Source: Cyclospora cayetanensis (Eukaryota > Apicomplexa > Conoidasida > Eucoccidiorida > Eimeriidae). Taken from it: DNA of 64,000 nt. Where the stretch lies: NCBI RefSeq assembly GCF_002999335.1, contig NW_020312078.1:45143-109142 (forward strand), given 5' to 3'. Positions 24,801-37,500 of this stretch are shown piece by piece (position 1 is the stretch's first letter; every line of letters starts with the position of its first letter). The notes under the pieces were generated by a model. The model did not search any database. It was not told where the DNA came from and saw only the letters and a program-made list of their open reading frames with translations. Both the position numbers and the translations under genes were made by a program.

Positions 24801-25512
24801 AAGCAGCCTCTACAAAGAAGAATCCACGGGGTGAGAGGGGCAAGAACACCCCCGCTTGCAGCATTCCTGCATGCTGGACGGGCTCTAGGAGTAGGAAGCC
24901 ATGACACTGCTGCCTCACGTATTTGTGTTGTGCAAACAGTGCGCCTGTACGAGTATCGGCGGCACAACACGGGGTGCAGCTAGTTGAGGGGCCCTTAGTT
25001 TTTCGGCGAACAACTAATGAACGAAAAAGGAACAAAGAACGCGCCACAAATTAGTAAAACGCCCGCGAAGACTCCATTAAAACGCTGAATTTCTACCGGT
25101 TCTGCCCGTCAGCTGTGCCTCTTGAACCCCCAGTAGAAGCCGCCGAAGCGGGGGGTCCCTCATGAGGAATGTGCGCGTGCCGGACTGCCCAACACTGATT
25201 TCATGATTGTACTGTCTCAGTGTGCTGTGTTTTCATGAAAAGTCTTGGTGAAAACGCGGAAGCGTGTAGTCTTTGTGATTCCAGGCAAGGCCTGGCCGCA
25301 ATAGCAGGAAGAACCCCAGAAGGCAGTCTTCCTCCTCAACATTATCCGAGCGCAACTCCTCTTCCTGCTGCATCCACCACTGCCGCTGCACTTCCAGGAG
25401 TGCAGACTGACCATGCGCGTGGGCTGGGTTGGCGAGAGAGGCAGCAACCCTCCCTGTGAAGGGCAGTAGCAACACTCTGAAGAGCAGCAGTCACAGCAGC
25501 AGCAGCACAGAG
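21872..25512. other. Intergenic region CPOX to TOP3B
   Basis: The 3.6 kb has no supported gene. ORFs at 22059-22599 overlap in two frames and show no domain; they may be CPOX 3' UTR. Simple repeats are (TA)n at about 23034-23060 and 23762-23795. A structured stretch at 22652-22778 is listed as a possible ncRNA. The last part, upstream of 25513, should contain the TOP3B promoter and 5' UTR, where CAG triplets reappear. Confidence 0.5.
22652..22778 (+). ncRNA. Possible H/ACA-type snoRNA
   Basis: Two hairpins are separated by a short A-rich hinge. Hairpin 1 pairs TTGCCATC (22652-22659) with GATGGCAA (22682-22689). Hairpin 2 pairs TCCTCCTAGAC (22704-22714) with GTCTAGGAGGA (22761-22771), and inside it AAGG pairs CCTT and GCGAA (22738-22742) pairs TTCGC (22746-22750), leaving internal loops. 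The hinge contains ATACCA, which fits the H-box pattern ANANNA. ACA triplets follow the second stem at 22771-22773 and 22776-22778. The length of about 125 nt and the hairpin-hinge-hairpin-tail order fit the family. The guide target was not identified and chance pairing is possible. Confidence 0.35.
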
Positions 25513-28500
25513 ATGGCACCTAAAGGCGGCGAACTTGCCGTTTTAATGGTGGCAGAGAAGCCTTCCATTGCGGAGACGCTGGCGAGCATCTTGTCCAACA
25601 ACAACTACACGAAAAGGAAAGGAGTGTGTCCTCGACACATCTTTGCGGCTGGCACTGCTCGTGTTGCTGCTGCTGTGCTTATCGCTGCCATGGATGCCTT
25701 AAAAGCTGCTGTTGCGACCCCCCTGCAGCTCCAGTAGCAGCGTTTTGTGCTGTCTCCGCTGCATCGAATGATGTTGCCGACAGTTCTGAACGGATGCTCT
25801 CCTCTTGCAGCAAGGACGCATATCCTCCTCGAACATTTTACATCCTCAGGAGCGCCTTTTTGGTGGTGTTTGTTGCAGATATCGCCCGTAACGAGTGTTT
25901 GGGAATTTCGGGGAAACTTCGCGGGCGAACGTGGGGGGCTGTAGAATTGCAGCTGCTACTGTTGCACTCATGGTAGATGCAGGCAGGCCGTTGTTCGTAT
26001 GCGTATTTTCTCCTGAGCCTGTGCTGGTGCATCCGAATGTGGCGCTTTCCCACCGATCTTATGGCCGCTGCTCATGGTGTTGTTCTGCTGCGTGCTTCTA
26101 CGCCTGATACTGGCTGCGTCTTAATGATGCTGCAATCGTCCCCTCGCTAAGGGAGTGCTGCTTTGCTGCGCTTGATGCGGAAGCGCTTCTCTCCCCGTAC
26201 AGCCGCCTACTTTTCGTGTATGTGCATGCGTTTGTATGTGTATGCGCGCCTTTCGCGGCTGCAGCGGTTCTCTTCAAGGTTACGTCCACTGCAGTGCGTA
26301 TTCTGCGCATTTGCCCCTGAAAAGCAGCTCCCCGCTTCTTACCAGCGACACGCTTTCCGCTGCCAGAGAGCAGCAGCCGAAGCTGCAGACGACTGAGTGC
26401 CACGACGTCCTCCCTCCCTGCCTGTTTATCTGCATGTTTGTGTTTTCGCTGCCGCTTTTTCCGCTTTCTCTTTGCCGCAGGGCCACATTTACCAAACAGA
26501 ATTTCCTCCAGCGTTCAATGACTGGGTAAGTTTGGAGGCTTTTGCGCCTCTAGCGGTGCTCTCCGATAGCCAGACACCCGCGCATCCCCAGTTGACGTGT
26601 AACCGCGAGAAAAATGCCGCATGCAACCTCCGCTTCCACCCCTTAGTAGAGGCGTGGTAGACAAGGCGTTTATTCGGGGAAAAGGGCCTGCCCATAACAG
26701 CTTTAGCTAGCCTTGTTCAACACGCTACAAGGCTGCGAAACGTATGCGGGCAAGGCGTATCCGCGTAGATGGCTAGGAGGTTTCTCACCTCGTTTTCTGA
26801 GTGCTCTCACCTCTTTCTCTCTTCTCTGAGCAGGCTGTCTTTGCCGGAGAGCTGTGTGTTTCTGGGCAGAAGGAATGGGGGAGGGGGGGGGAGGGGGAGA
26901 AGAATGCATCAGCGCAGTGTAGGCCTTGGAGCCAGCGAGCCTATGTGTGCTTATGCTGCACTTTGTGGCTTTTTCGCGCAGCAACGCGTTGATCCTTTGG
27001 AGCTGTTTGACGCCCCCGTGGTGAAGACGGAAGCGCAGCCAAAGCATCGCTTGCCGCGGCACCTGCAGGAGGAGGCGAAAGGCTGCGCGCACCTCGTATT
27101 GTGGCTGGATTGTGACAGAGAGGGAGAGAATATATGCTTTGAAGTCATCAATATTGTGAAGTCGTGCCTCGTCAAGAACATTGGCAAGCAACAGGTCGGT
27201 AGCTTTGAGATGCTGGCGTTGCGCTGGATGCGGCTGGTGGGGGCACGCGCTCTAACGATTTGCTCGGGAGGGGTGTTGTGATTCTGCTGGATCTGTCTGT
27301 ATTGTGGAGAGAGGGAGTTTGTTGCTTGTGGCGGTGTTGACGTGCGTCTTTTTCTTTGCCGCGTGCTCTGCTGCGAATTTCGAGGCTCTTTTTGCTGCTA
27401 TTGTTGCTGTTGCTATTGTTGCTGTTGCTATTGCTGCTATTGCTGCAGATATGGAGGGCGCACTTCTCCGCTCTAGCGCCTGCAGATGTTCAAAGGTGTG
27501 TATTGGTCTGAATTCTTTGCGGTGTTTGCTACGGACTAGTCTAGACAACTCCTGGCATCCTTCTTCGCCCCCTCTCAATGTGTTGTTCCCCCTGTTTTTC
27601 TCGCGCATGGGTGGTGTGGTGTGTGGCCTCCCTCCTGCACTGCCAGTCTGCAGGCACCTTGATAAGAAAGCTTTGCGTGTTCACTCTGCATGATCATGCT
27701 CCTCCTAATCTGCCTCCGCCCTTCCCCTACCCCGCCTTCCCCTTCTCCCTCCCTCTTTTCTGTGCCTTAGAGCCCTTAAGTCACTAGGCACTCCGAACAA
27801 AGACGAGAGCGACGCGGTGGACGCTCGACAAGAATTAGATCTCAAGATCGGCGTGGCCTTCACGCGCTTTCAGACGAAACACTTTCAGGTGTCTTTTTCC
27901 GCCTATTCCTGAGCGCATGTCGCGATTGTGTTTCGTTGCTGCCTCCTTGCATAAATCTATATAGCCGCGTTTCTCTCAGACGCACCCTCTACGGCCGAGG
28001 CAGCTCGCCTTTGCAGTGTATGTAGTAGCCGACCAGTGTCCTACAGCCCGTTGCTCTGGCGTTTCTGTGTGAAAAACGCACGCACGGATGCGGGGGGGGG
28101 TGTTTTTTTGATGAACTGAGGCGCTGTCTATGCGGCCACGTCGGTGATTTTGACGTTTTTCGCGGATGCGCGCTGCGCTTCTTGCCTGTCTGGAGCTTGA
28201 GACAGCTTTGCCGCACCGCTTTTCGCCTCTTGCCTCGGCACACAGCCTCCGAGTCTCTGCGTGTCTCTCTGTGGCTCTTGGATGTATATATAGCTCTTGA
28301 TCCTCCTTCCCTCTCCACCAGCCCTCTCCGCCGCATGAATTATTGCACCCAAGTGCTTTTTCGTGTTCTCTTCGCATGCTGCTTTTCCGCAGGGAAAATA
28401 CGGAGACCTCGATTCCTCTCTCATTTCGTATGGACCCTGTCAGACACCGACACTCCAATTGTGTGTCCAGAGAAGCGATGCCATTCAAGCATTCAAACCT

Positions 28501-31500
28501 GAAGAGTACTATCAGGTGTGTCAGCCGCTGTTACTGCCTGCCACACCACCACCACCACAAACACCACCACCACAAACACCACAACCACAACCACAACCAC
28601 AACCACAACCACAACCACAACCACAACCACAACCACAACCACAACCACAACCACAACCCCAACCACAACCACAACCACAACCACAACCACAACCACAACC
28701 ACAACCACAACCACAACCACAACCACAACAACAACCACCCCTCCCCCCGTGCGAACTGGAGCTGCTTCCTGCCCCTGAAGAACGCTTTGCGTCCCTTTTT
28801 TAGCGCCGCTTCTTCCACAAAAATGCCTCAATTTCTGCGCATGCAGCACCAGCAGCGGCGCTACAGTGTTCAACAGACGGCGGCCACACGCCCGATTTGC
28901 GTGCACGTGCTTTTTTTCGACTTCTCATGCTGTTCTTACTGCCTCTTCCCAACGCTGCCCTTCCGCACGCTCTCCTGAACGAACTCACCTCCATGCGTGC
29001 ATGACTGCCTGCCCGCCTTGGTGCGCATGCAGATCAAGCCGCTGGTGCGCGTTGGTGAACAAGAGCTCTCCTTGGAATGGGCAAGAGGTCAAGTGTTTGA
29101 TCGGGTTGTTGCTCAAACGTTTCACGCAATTGTACGGTAGTCCTCAAAAACGTCCCCCTGGGAAGAGGCCACATGCAGGGATTGCCATCGCTTATGCCTC
29201 ACAGCTACCGTTTGCTTGACCTTTCACTGCCCTCTCCAGACGTATCTCCCACTCATTCTTCTCTCCATAGATCCCTGCATGCCTGAGCCTTTCTACTGCC
29301 GCTACAGACACCCTCATTGCCTGGCTGCCTACACAGTACACCTGCTGTGATTTTCTTGCCACAATCCACCTCTGCTCAGCTGTATGTATAAATGTGTGTA
29401 GTTTGTGCATCTGTATGTATGTATTTGCGTGTTTGTGTATCTGTATGTGTACTACTATCGTATCTGTATATGGGCATGTATGTGCATTTTTGTATCTGTA
29501 TATGTGCGGGTATGTGTTTTTTTGTATCTGTATATGTGCATGTATGTGCATTTGTATCGGTGTATGTGCATGTATTTGTATTTGTATCGGTATATGTGCA
29601 TGTATTTGTATTTGTATCCCTATGTTTGTGTGCATGTCTGTATGTGTTGTGTACCTGTATGTGTGTATTTTTGTATCTGTATATGTGCAGGCATGTGTAT
29701 TTGTATCTCTGTATGTGTTGTGTATCTGCATGTATGTGCAGTTGTATCTCTGTATGTGTTGTGTATCTGTATGTATGTATGTTTTGTATCTCTGCATGTC
29801 TGTGCGCATGTACGTATGTACGTATTTGTATCTGCATGTCATCTATTTGTATCTGCATGCCATGTATGTGAATGTGTATGTATATCTGCCGCGCTGTCTG
29901 TCTGTCCGTCGGTGTCTGTCGTCCTTCGCGCTGCACATGTGTTTCCGCGTCGGATGTGCATGTTATTTGCACAAGAGGAATTTGACGCCTCCATGAATGC
30001 CAAGTTTTCGGTGCGTGCCCCTGTTGTGTGTCTGTCGATCAATCAGAGGCTTGCGCTGCTGCGCAGTAGCTGGTACCGAGTGTGTGGCTCTGCGTATTAT
30101 CCTCGTTTCCCTTTTGCTCGTTTGCCGCCTCTCTGCACTTGTGCAGTTCCTTTCATCTCCTGTGTCATGCAGGTGAGCTGTGGACGTGTGGCAGTCGTGA
30201 CAGCAGCCAAGCAATCGGAGGAGGTTCTCGCAATGCCGCAAGCTCTGAACACCGTCTCTCTCCTGAAGGCAGCGAGTCAGCGTCTTGGCATTGGTCCACA
30301 CCACGCGATGCAGGTATGCCTTTGTGAGGCTGCCTTGACGTGTGTCTTCAGCTGCACGTTCAGCTCCTGCAGCTGTCGGAGTCTGCCCGGCTGTGTGTCT
30401 GCTTCCTTTCGCTGCAACACGAAGCAGCAACAGCAGCACATGCTGCTGCCGCTGTTTTCGCGTAGCAACCTGTACCGCGCAGCACAAGCCGTGTGGCGTG
30501 AACGCCTGTATGGCGCCTTTGGCTTGAGGCTACCGCCGCCTCGCGGCTTTCCTCGTCTCCTCCCTCGCGTGTTCCTTTGTTTGCCAGCTCGGATCTGCCC
30601 TTCGCCGACCAGTGTCTGCGCTGACTGCCACACAAAGCCTGCGGCTCGCTGTGCCGTTTCCGACAGATCGCAGAGCGCCTCTATCTTGGGGGGTATATTA
30701 CATACCCGCGAACTGAGACTTGTTGTTACCCACCCTCCTTCGACCTTCAAGGTGCCGTGCAAGCGCAGACGACGAATGCATATTGGGGCATGCATGCGCA
30801 GCAGATCCTTGCCGTAAGACAAAGCCGCGTTTCCCGTGACTCCTTCTGATCAAGCCGCTGTGATTTGCCGTGCTGGTTCGCACGCGCGCTGTCGTGAAAA
30901 AGTACTCTCGTGGGGTTGTCTCCGCAGCGTTCTGCTTGCTGGCGCTGTAGTCGAGGAGACGCAGCCGAAATTGCGGGCAGCTGCTTCTGCTTTTGCCATC
31001 TGCCTTCTGCCGGCAGCCTTCCACACTCTAATCTCTCGTGATGCTTGTGCCTGCAACAATCGCGCCTGTGTGCCTGCGGCTGAGGCTCCTTGAATTTTTT
31101 TTTTCTCTCTCTCTCCCGCCGGCATCTGTTTCCGCGTGTGCTCACATGGTCTGTCCTCACCACTCACAATTCGCTCTCGTTTTTTTTCCCCCTGTACTCC
31201 CGCGCTGTCGTGCGTCTTCTCGTTGGTGTCTCCGGAGGAGGAAAAATGCTTTCCTCGAGGCACACTCTCCTATAGCGTCGTCTCCTTTCTCCTCCATATC
31301 CCTCCCTCTCTCCTTCTCTGTCTGCTCCCTTCTGCCTCCTCTTCGCAGCGCGGAATTGCCAAGCCACGCTCTGGCATGGACGCTGGTGACCATCCCCCGA
31401 TCACCCCCGTCCGCAGTGTCACTGAGAACGAAATCGGGGGGGGTGATGCATGGCGCATGTACGAGCTCGTCGCGAGGACCTTCTTGGCGACAGTCTCCGG

Positions 31501-34500
31501 AAACTGCAAATTCAAGAAGCAAACGCTTACTCTCGCCATCAATGGCGAAAGTTTCACCACCTCGGCGCGCGTCTGCATCGATCCAGGCTTCACTGCTGTC
31601 CTTCGAGAGAGCGAGCTGAGAGACACGACCCTTCCAAACCTCAAGCCTGGCGATGAATTGCTGGTTCAAGGAGTCTCCATCGTTGTACGTTGAGGCTTTG
31701 TTCTGATCCTGCACGAGGGAGGCTTCACGAGAGCCACGCCGCTTTCCAAGCCCACCCCTCAACGCAAAGCAGCCGTGCCCTTCCTGGCAACAGTCGCCAA
31801 CGTTGCGACACACAGACATACAGACAGACACACACACACGCAGACACACACAGATACATACAGACACACACGCAGACGCACACATACACAGACACACACA
31901 CAGACGCACACAGACACAGACACACACAGACACACACATACACAGACACACACACACATACAGACACACACATACACAGACACTCTGCCATCCGCGTACA
32001 TACAGCGTGCCTAACCGAAAGCGCTTCTTAGTTTCTTGTCGCCTCCCCCTATCCTGTTTTCCTCAAATGCGGAAGGCTTCTCTTCCCACCAAATTGCACG
32101 ATCCCCCGCGCGCGTGCCTTCTGTGTTACCACCCCACAGGAACCTCGTGCGGAGACCTGCGAGATGTCCGCATGCATGGGGAAATTGGGGCTTTTTTTCC
32201 ATGCATGCGAACATCCGCCTGGTTTCCTCTTTTCTTTGTCAGCCTTTGCTGCGTAGGGGTTCCTGCGTTTTCCCGCGTAATTCCACCCCCTCCCATGGCG
32301 GCTGCTGTGGCTGTCGCATGCGGTGCTTCTCGCCATATATAATGTATACATGTAGATGTAGATATATGTAGATATATGTGCTGTTCGGCTTGCCTTCCCT
32401 CCCTTCCAGTCCTAGCCTCTCGCTGTATGGCTAGCGCTGGCATGCTGTGTGCCTGGCGCCTTCTGGGAAGGGGCTGTACTTACACCCTGCACACACACAT
32501 ATACACACACAACTGCATGCACAAATCCACACACACATACACACATAATTGCATACACATATACACACACAAACAATTGCATGCACAAATACACACACAC
32601 AAATACTCACACACAAATACTCACACACATAAACACACACACATAATTGCATACACAAATACTCACACACAGATACACACACAATGGCATACACAAATAC
32701 ACACACACATAAACACAGACACACATATAAACACATACAAACACTCACACCTCACATATGACGGCTGCTGCATATCACGTGCTTTGGCTGCCTCTCAGGA
32801 TCGCATGACATCCCCGCCGTCTTACCTCTCCGAGTCTGACCTCTTGAGTCTCCTCGAGAAGCATCGCATTGGCACAGACGCCTCCATGGCAACGCATATC
32901 AACAACATTTGTGAACGGAATTATGTGTCTCTCGTGCGTATGAAGCACACAAAGATTGGCTCTCTTCCTGCTGCCTACCAGCGCTATTATTCCACCCTTC
33001 CTTAATACTCCAACTTCTCGCCACTATATCGTCACCACGTCTCGCGAGCATTCTCATTCCCTGGCTCCTCTCTGTGCACCTCGCGCACAGCCACGACCCT
33101 TTCTCGGCTGTTCAGACACCTCCCGCTCCTGCCTTTACTCTGTGTTGCACCCCTTAATGTCTTTTTATCTGGCCTCTTCGCTCGCTGCATCCCCGTGAAC
33201 GTCAACGTGCATGTGCATCTCCTTCTTCCTCCCTACAAGCGAGCTGCCGCTCTCGCCGTTGCATCTGTGCTTCCTAACTGCTCTTTTTGAAGCCTTGACG
33301 CTTCCGCTTCACGGTCCTCTGAGAATCGTTGCCTTTCGTTTTTCCTCCACATTCTTGCGACTGGCACGTGTGCAGACTTCGGGCAGACGACTTGAGCCTA
33401 CCAAACTTGGCATTTGCCTCATCCACGGACTCATGGCGATCGACGCTGAACTTGTGCTGCCTTTCGTGAGAGCTTCCATCGAGCAGCTCGTAGATGTCAT
33501 TGCGAAGGGTATATATATATATATGTATCAACTTCCGAGACAGCTCCTCCCTGTATTAGTCACATCACGGAACAAACAAGGATGCGTGCTCGCGTATAAA
33601 CCCTATTATTTCCCACTTTCATACCGTACCCCGAAAGCGGCGCGTTTTGCCACTGCCTTCATTTTTCCTCCTTTTCCACGCGCTGAAAGCGATCGGGGGG
33701 AATACTTCTGCTCCCCGATCGCTTTCACCTTCAGATCCTGCTGCAGCCTCTCTCTCTCTCCCTCACTCTTTACCCTTCTCTGCCTGCTGCAGCCTCTCTC
33801 TCTCATTCTTTACCCTTCTCTGCCTGCTGCAGCCTCTTTCTCTCATTCTTTACCCTTCTCTGCCTGCTGCAGCCTCTCTCTCTCATTCTTTACCCTTCTC
33901 TGCCTGCTGCAGCCTCTCTCTCTCATTCTCTACCCTTCTCTGCCTGCTGCAGCCTCTCTCTCTCATTCTTTACCCTTCTCTGCCTGCTGCAGCCTCTCTC
34001 TCTCTCTCTACCCTTCTCTGCCTGCTGCAGCCTCTTTCTCTCTCTTTACCCTTCTTTGTCTGCTGCAACCTCTTTCCACCCCCTTCTCCAGTCTGTGCTG
34101 TGCTCATCTCCTTCCACCTCAGGGAAGGCTCCCCGCGAGGCAGTGGTCCTTCATTCACTCAACATCTTCAAAGCCAAGTTCGCCTATTTTGTAAACAAGG
34201 TGCCAACCGATCGAGCACTCCGTCGCTCTGCGGCAACACACTTGCACTTCCGCAGTGTACCCCCACCCTCCTCCCTCCCCTGCCACTGTGACTCTCTGCA
34301 ATCTTCCCCCTTCTCCCCGCTTTTTTCTAGAAATTTCGAGACACCTTCTACTCTCGTTAGACCTTTCGGATAATAGACGCGCGCTGTGCCTGCACCTTCG
34401 GCGAGAATACCCCACTGTGTCTCACATTCCTCCATGACTGACGCCCCCCTGCAGGCTGCCTGCTTCCCTTCTGATCCATGATGCTATCTTCACATGGTTC

Positions 34501-37500
34501 CGCATCTTCCCTCTAGCTACCTTGCCAGGAGGGGAGGGGGAAGACACATTTGCTGCCCGCTTTTCTCTTTCACTGCCTGCGCATATTCTTCTTCTGACAC
34601 GGGATGTCGAGCCGTGAAATGCCACCTACAGCCGCTGCGCACAGCACTGCTCCACCTCGCTCTGTCTGTTGCTCTCTCCTCCTCTCCCTATCTCTCTGTC
34701 TTTCTCTGTCCTTCTCCAGCTTTATCTGTATGCCTGTGTTTCTCTCTGTATTTCTCTCTCTGTCTTTCTCTCTCTGTCTTTCTCTCTGTATTTCTCTCTG
34801 TATTTCTGTCTGTATTTTTCCGTCTTTCTCTGTTTTTTCCTCTGTCTCTCTCTCTGTCTCTGTCTTTCTTTCTCTGTCTCTGTCTTTCTTTCTCTGTCTC
34901 TGTCTCTCTCTGTCTCTCTCTCTCTCTCTATGTCTCTTTCTGTCTCTGTCTCTCTCTTTCTGTCTCTCTCGCTCTTCCCAGCATTCTGCGGATGTTGTGA
35001 ATTGTATCTTTTGCAACCGTTTGTTCGGTGCTTTACGGGAGTTGCGGCGTCATCACTGCTGACGACGGTCTACATATATTTGCTATCTTTGAATCCCCTT
35101 GTCTCCCTCTGTCGTTGCGACGCACCCTAAATTCTTGTCTCAAGCTTGGAGTGTATCCATTTGTTCCCAGATTGAAAGGATGGATGCGCTCTTTGGCGTG
35201 ACATTTACTGCACTTTCAGCCACAGGTAAGGCCTGTTGGGGATAATCTCAAGAGTTTAAAGGGAAACACAACGTTTTAACCTCATGCCAACACGTAGAAT
35301 TCCTAATGATCCCGACTACTGTTTATGCATGGTAAGGTTTGGCGTGTACTTTTTCGAATGAAACTTTTTGCTGCACCGCTAGTCTCTTACCTCTAACATT
35401 CCCGTTACTTGACACTCTACGGAGACAAAAACGCCTCCCTGTCGACTCCCGATAGAGGGGGCTGAGGAGGTTCAGCGGAGGCTGCGATACTGTCATGCCC
35501 TTGCCTTCCCTCGTCTGTATCGACAACGCACCGCACGTTCAAATCTTCTTTCTCGAAGCCTGTCCAAGCATCGTGCTCCTTAGTTAGCTAGCTAGCTAGC
35601 TAGCTAGCTATGTTCCTTACCGCTGTCTCTCGAGAGGCGCGTCGTGTGGACATGTATGTCTGTGTTCTTCACACGCGACGCTTGCCGTCCACTCCTCTTG
35701 CTCCCCAAGGCTGCGGTTCCTTTTATGCACATATCTCGCTGTTTTGCTGCCTCCCCCACTCTCTTCGCAGGCAACCCCCTCTCCCGATGCGGCCGTTGTG
35801 GTCGCTACTTGAACTTCATTGCGAGACGCCCCTTTCGGCTGTATTGCAGAACCTGCGACGTTACTCTAGACGTCCCACAGACTGGTGCCATTAAGGTGTG
35901 TTGACGTGAAACAGCCACGCGTGCAGCTTCCGACGAGGCGAGACGCTGGCGTGCGGCTGCTCACGAATCGGGGAAGAAGGGGGCATGACGTGGGATGTTT
36001 TCGCCTCTAGAAATTGAGAAGTTTCCACGCACTTGCGTTGACTTGCGTTACTGGTGGCTAGAGAGGTCGGTCGGCTTCAAGGGGAGTGACGTGCTCGCGT
36101 ATTCTCGCAGGCAGGTGCATGCGTGCTGCATAGAAATGAAGCTTGCTGTGTGCCTTTTCGCCGCCTCCACCCTCTCGATGCGTTCGTGTGATGCACAGCT
36201 CTACAAGGAGCTCAAGTGCCCGCTGGACGGCTACGAGCTGCTGCTTTCAGTCAATCCAGGAGGCAAAGCCTTCCCCTTCTGCCCCCTCTGCTACAACGAT
36301 CCTCCCTTCGACACTCCTGGCACCCGTGCGGCTCGCAGTGTGCCCTCTAGATGGCGTTTGCAGCAAAAGGGGGAAAAATCACTCGCCGCAGTATTCCAGG
36401 CAATATAAGCCTGTCTGTGTGTTGGTCTTTCTGCTCTTGCGTCATGCCCCCGCGTGGTTTATTCTGTTGCTTCTTAGCCTTCATAGCCTCCGACTCTGCT
36501 GCCTTCCTCCTCGTGTCTGTCGTGCATCTTCTTGCCCTTCCTCCGTCGTTAAGGCGCGACACGCTGCCTCCCATACAAAGGCTTTCTTGATTGCCACTCC
36601 AGCCTCCTCTCGTGCTCCTTGTTGTTCCCTGAGGCTCTCCCCGAGGCTGCACTAATCTCCCCCCTTCCTCTTCCTCCTTCCCTGCAAGACGTGCTCTCGC
36701 CGTCAGGTGCCCGTCAGAGATTTTCCGTTCGCGATTTAGCACGGAGATGCAGGCAAGGCGCCTCGAAGCCACCCTGCTAGCGGCTTGTTGTGTGTGCAAA
36801 TGCGGAGGGCGCCTTCTTCAGAAGTCATGAGCTGCATGGACTGTCGTCATCCCTCCTGCCGCCATTCAATCAACCGAGCTGGCGTCATGCGCTGCCCTCA
36901 AGAAAATTGTACGTTTCGGAGAAACAGCATGCCTATATGTCTGATGTTGTGCGTCTGTAGGCTCGAGCGTGGCGTTCGCTCTCTGCCTTCTCTCTCTCTC
37001 TTTCACTCTCTTTCCTTCATCTGCGTGAACGAGTGGATGAGAGCTTTTGTATGCGGGAGAGGGGGTGAAGGAATACCGTCTAGCACCGTCTTTTTTCGCA
37101 TGTGTCGTTTGGTCTGCTCTGTTTAAACTTTGTAAAATCATGCCTTTGGCATATATTGGGTCGGTCATTATAAGAGGCTGCTTTCTGCCGTGCAGCAGTT
37201 GTCGCCGCAGTCTTTGCTTTGCAGTTCTGGCAATCGACTGGTGGAGGAATCATGATCCTCTGCCCCCTTTTCACGCGCTCTGACGTGTGCTTTATGCCGC
37301 AGGTGATGGCTTGCTCTATCTCAATCCGGTGTCTGCGGTACGGGCGCGATCGAAAGATTAGAATTTTTGGCATAAATAGTCATTGCGTTCCTGCTAAGCG
37401 CTGCTGCGAGCGCCACACACCGTGTAGACTGGCGCATTGACATCTCTTGGTGCTTGACGCCGTCGGCGAAGCATCACTCTGACCCCAAGGATGCATCTGT

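Noticed and set aside
28343..28978. His-Asn repeat protein of 211 codons
   Set aside because: It is the CCACAA intron run fused to part of TOP3B exon 8 in the wrong frame.
29405..30817. 470-codon plus-strand ORF
   Set aside because: Most of it is TG/TA satellite and intron. Only short pieces overlap TOP3B exons, in part in other frames.
34494..35130. Leu/Ser- and Arg/Glu-rich ORFs near exon 16 of TOP3B
   Set aside because: They are translations of the TCTCTG intron tract on the two strands.
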